Source: Ailurus styani (lineage: Eukaryota > Chordata > Mammalia > Carnivora > Ailuridae). From it: a DNA stretch of 64,000 nt. The stretch is from contig LNAC01000769.1 in assembly GCA_002007465.1 (NCBI GenBank), positions 1 to 64,000 of the forward strand, read 5' to 3'. The notes below the pieces were generated by a model. It ran no database searches, was not told where the DNA came from, and worked only from the letters and a program-made list of their open reading frames with translations. The number at the start of each line of letters is the position of its first letter. The first letter of the stretch is position 1. This document shows, piece after piece, positions 62,725-64,000 of the stretch. The position numbers and the translations under genes were made by a program.

Positions 62725-64000
62725 CTGTGAATGAAAAAGATAAATTGAATTATCTTTGATTAACCTAAAAAAAAAAAAAACCCAGATCCCCAGAACAAAA
62801 ACAATCAAGAATCCATCAGCAGCAGAGAAGTGAACGTGTTATGATGGAATATCAAGTATATTCCAAAACCAAAAAATTTCCTAGTATATAAAAAGGCCAA
62901 TTGTTCCTTTCAATGAGAACTGTACTCATTAAACTGCCTTCTTCCATAACTAATGCCAAATAGAAAATACACAAAATCAGGTCACTACTGGTATCCTAAT
63001 GGTTTTAAACTCCAATCCTAACAGTTTAAAGTCTGAAGTCCAGTCGTAACAGTTTAAACTCCAAAAAACACATCCAAGGACTTAACAGCAATGGGCAGCA
63101 CAGGAGACACCCCTTTAGCTTCACCTCACTCCACCAGAGATAAAGAGACACACACAAAATAGGGTGAGTTTTGCACCCCAAAACTACAAAGGTGCCAGGC
63201 CAGAGAGAGGTGAGCCAGAGGTCACCTTAAGCAGAAGCTACCAGAGCCCAGGACTACCTGGTCGGAGGTCAGAGGCAAAAGTTCACCCTTCACTCTGCCC
63301 CACATGGTTCTGAGCACATCTGCCCATCTTCTTGACTGGAGTGGCCGGTGATATGTTGAGGAAGAACCTCAGTGCCAAGAACCATCCCACTCACAGGCTC
63401 CATAATGCTCCTTCTGCAGAACCACCTATGGAAACTAGTCACGACTTTTATTTAGAACTTCTCTGTGATCTGCAAGGCTAAGTGCCCACCCCAAGTGGGC
63501 AATCTTAAGGGCTACAAGCAGTGTACTAGAGACAGGGACTTAAGGAAAACTTTTGATCTACTCTCTCAAGGGAGTTCCTCATTAATGGGGAATAACTGCA
63601 ATCCAAGCCCATCGTTAATGGATTTAACCAAGCCCCAGCACCTATTGGGACTATGGGCACACACACTGAGCAGTGTGGCACTCGGCCCCTAATGTTAAAA
63701 AGCACTGTGTTGTTCAATCTAGGATGGCTGAGCACCACTTACCAAAGTTGAGGGATGATGACTACTCAGGCTGCCTAACTGGTTAGCGCACTCATCCCCC
63801 TAGTTATCCATAAGCCAGGCAAATCACTGCCGACATAGAAAGGCTATAGACCACCACCCACGGAAGAGCTTTTGCTTTGCCAGTTCTACCTACACGAGAG
63901 CCAGGAAGGGCTGTCCAGGTTGAGTCAAATCAAGCACACACTCCAGGGCTGTGTCTTTCAGTTAGCTTTAGAACCATACCCCCCACCCCTACTACCACCA
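62725..64000 (-). other. MARCHF6 intron 1 (partial) with LTR-like sequence
   Basis: 62725-63050 is AT-rich. 63060-64000 changes to a more GC-balanced style with phrases such as tcatccccctagttatccat, cagttctacctacacgagag and gtcaaatcaagcacacactc, which suggest an old LTR (possibly ERVL/MLT2-like) running off the edge. I cannot confirm the family. No exon is seen. Confidence 0.4.

Overview
This window is nuclear DNA from a mammal of the order Carnivora, suborder Caniformia, possibly a mustelid. The evidence is about forty CAN-SINE copies (tRNA-derived, with the head GGGCGCCTGGGTGGCTCAG and a TC-rich, AATAAA/A-rich tail), a carnivore-type L1 3' end, and older mammal-wide L2, MIR and MaLR-like repeats. 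The assignment to mustelids is an impression from SINE sequence, not a proof. There are no bacterial, phage or organellar features.

One gene fills almost the whole window. It is MARCHF6 (MARCH6/TEB4, the Doa10 orthologue), read on the minus strand from right to left. I could place 25 coding exons (exons 2 to 26) with consistent GT-AG borders and a continuous frame. They total 2,714 coding bases, running from residue 7 to the stop codon. With the 19 bases expected from the missing exon 1 this gives 910 residues, the length I recall for human MARCHF6. Exon 1 and the promoter lie beyond the right edge (>64000). The protein is an ER-membrane E3 ubiquitin ligase: an N-terminal RING-CH finger (exons 2-3), fourteen predicted membrane spans (exons 4-25), a long acidic cytosolic loop (exons 6-8) and a conserved C-terminal element (exon 26). 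All key residues I can check are intact.

Layout from left to right: 1-2860 is intergenic, with a SINE, a reverse L1 fragment and unidentified sequence. 2895-6613 is the inferred 3'UTR, almost free of repeats, with an AATAAA at 2913-2918 and a 48-nt alternating purine-pyrimidine tract. 6614-62724 holds exons 26 to 2 and their introns, which contain the SINEs, L1, L2, MIR, LTR-like pieces, microsatellites and two assembly flaws. 62725-64000 is part of intron 1, with an LTR-like stretch I cannot name.

I found no novel gene system. The points most worth a second look are: (a) intron 12, which carries textbook U12-type (minor spliceosome) signals; (b) a CAN-SINE inserted only 22 nt upstream of exon 23, inside the branch-point/polypyrimidine zone of an in-frame exon that encodes a whole membrane span; (c) a 3'-truncated U2 snRNA retropseudogene with perfect 19-bp target-site duplications; (d) a 62-bp false duplication around a single N at 14927; and (e) the Z-DNA-prone tract in the 3'UTR.
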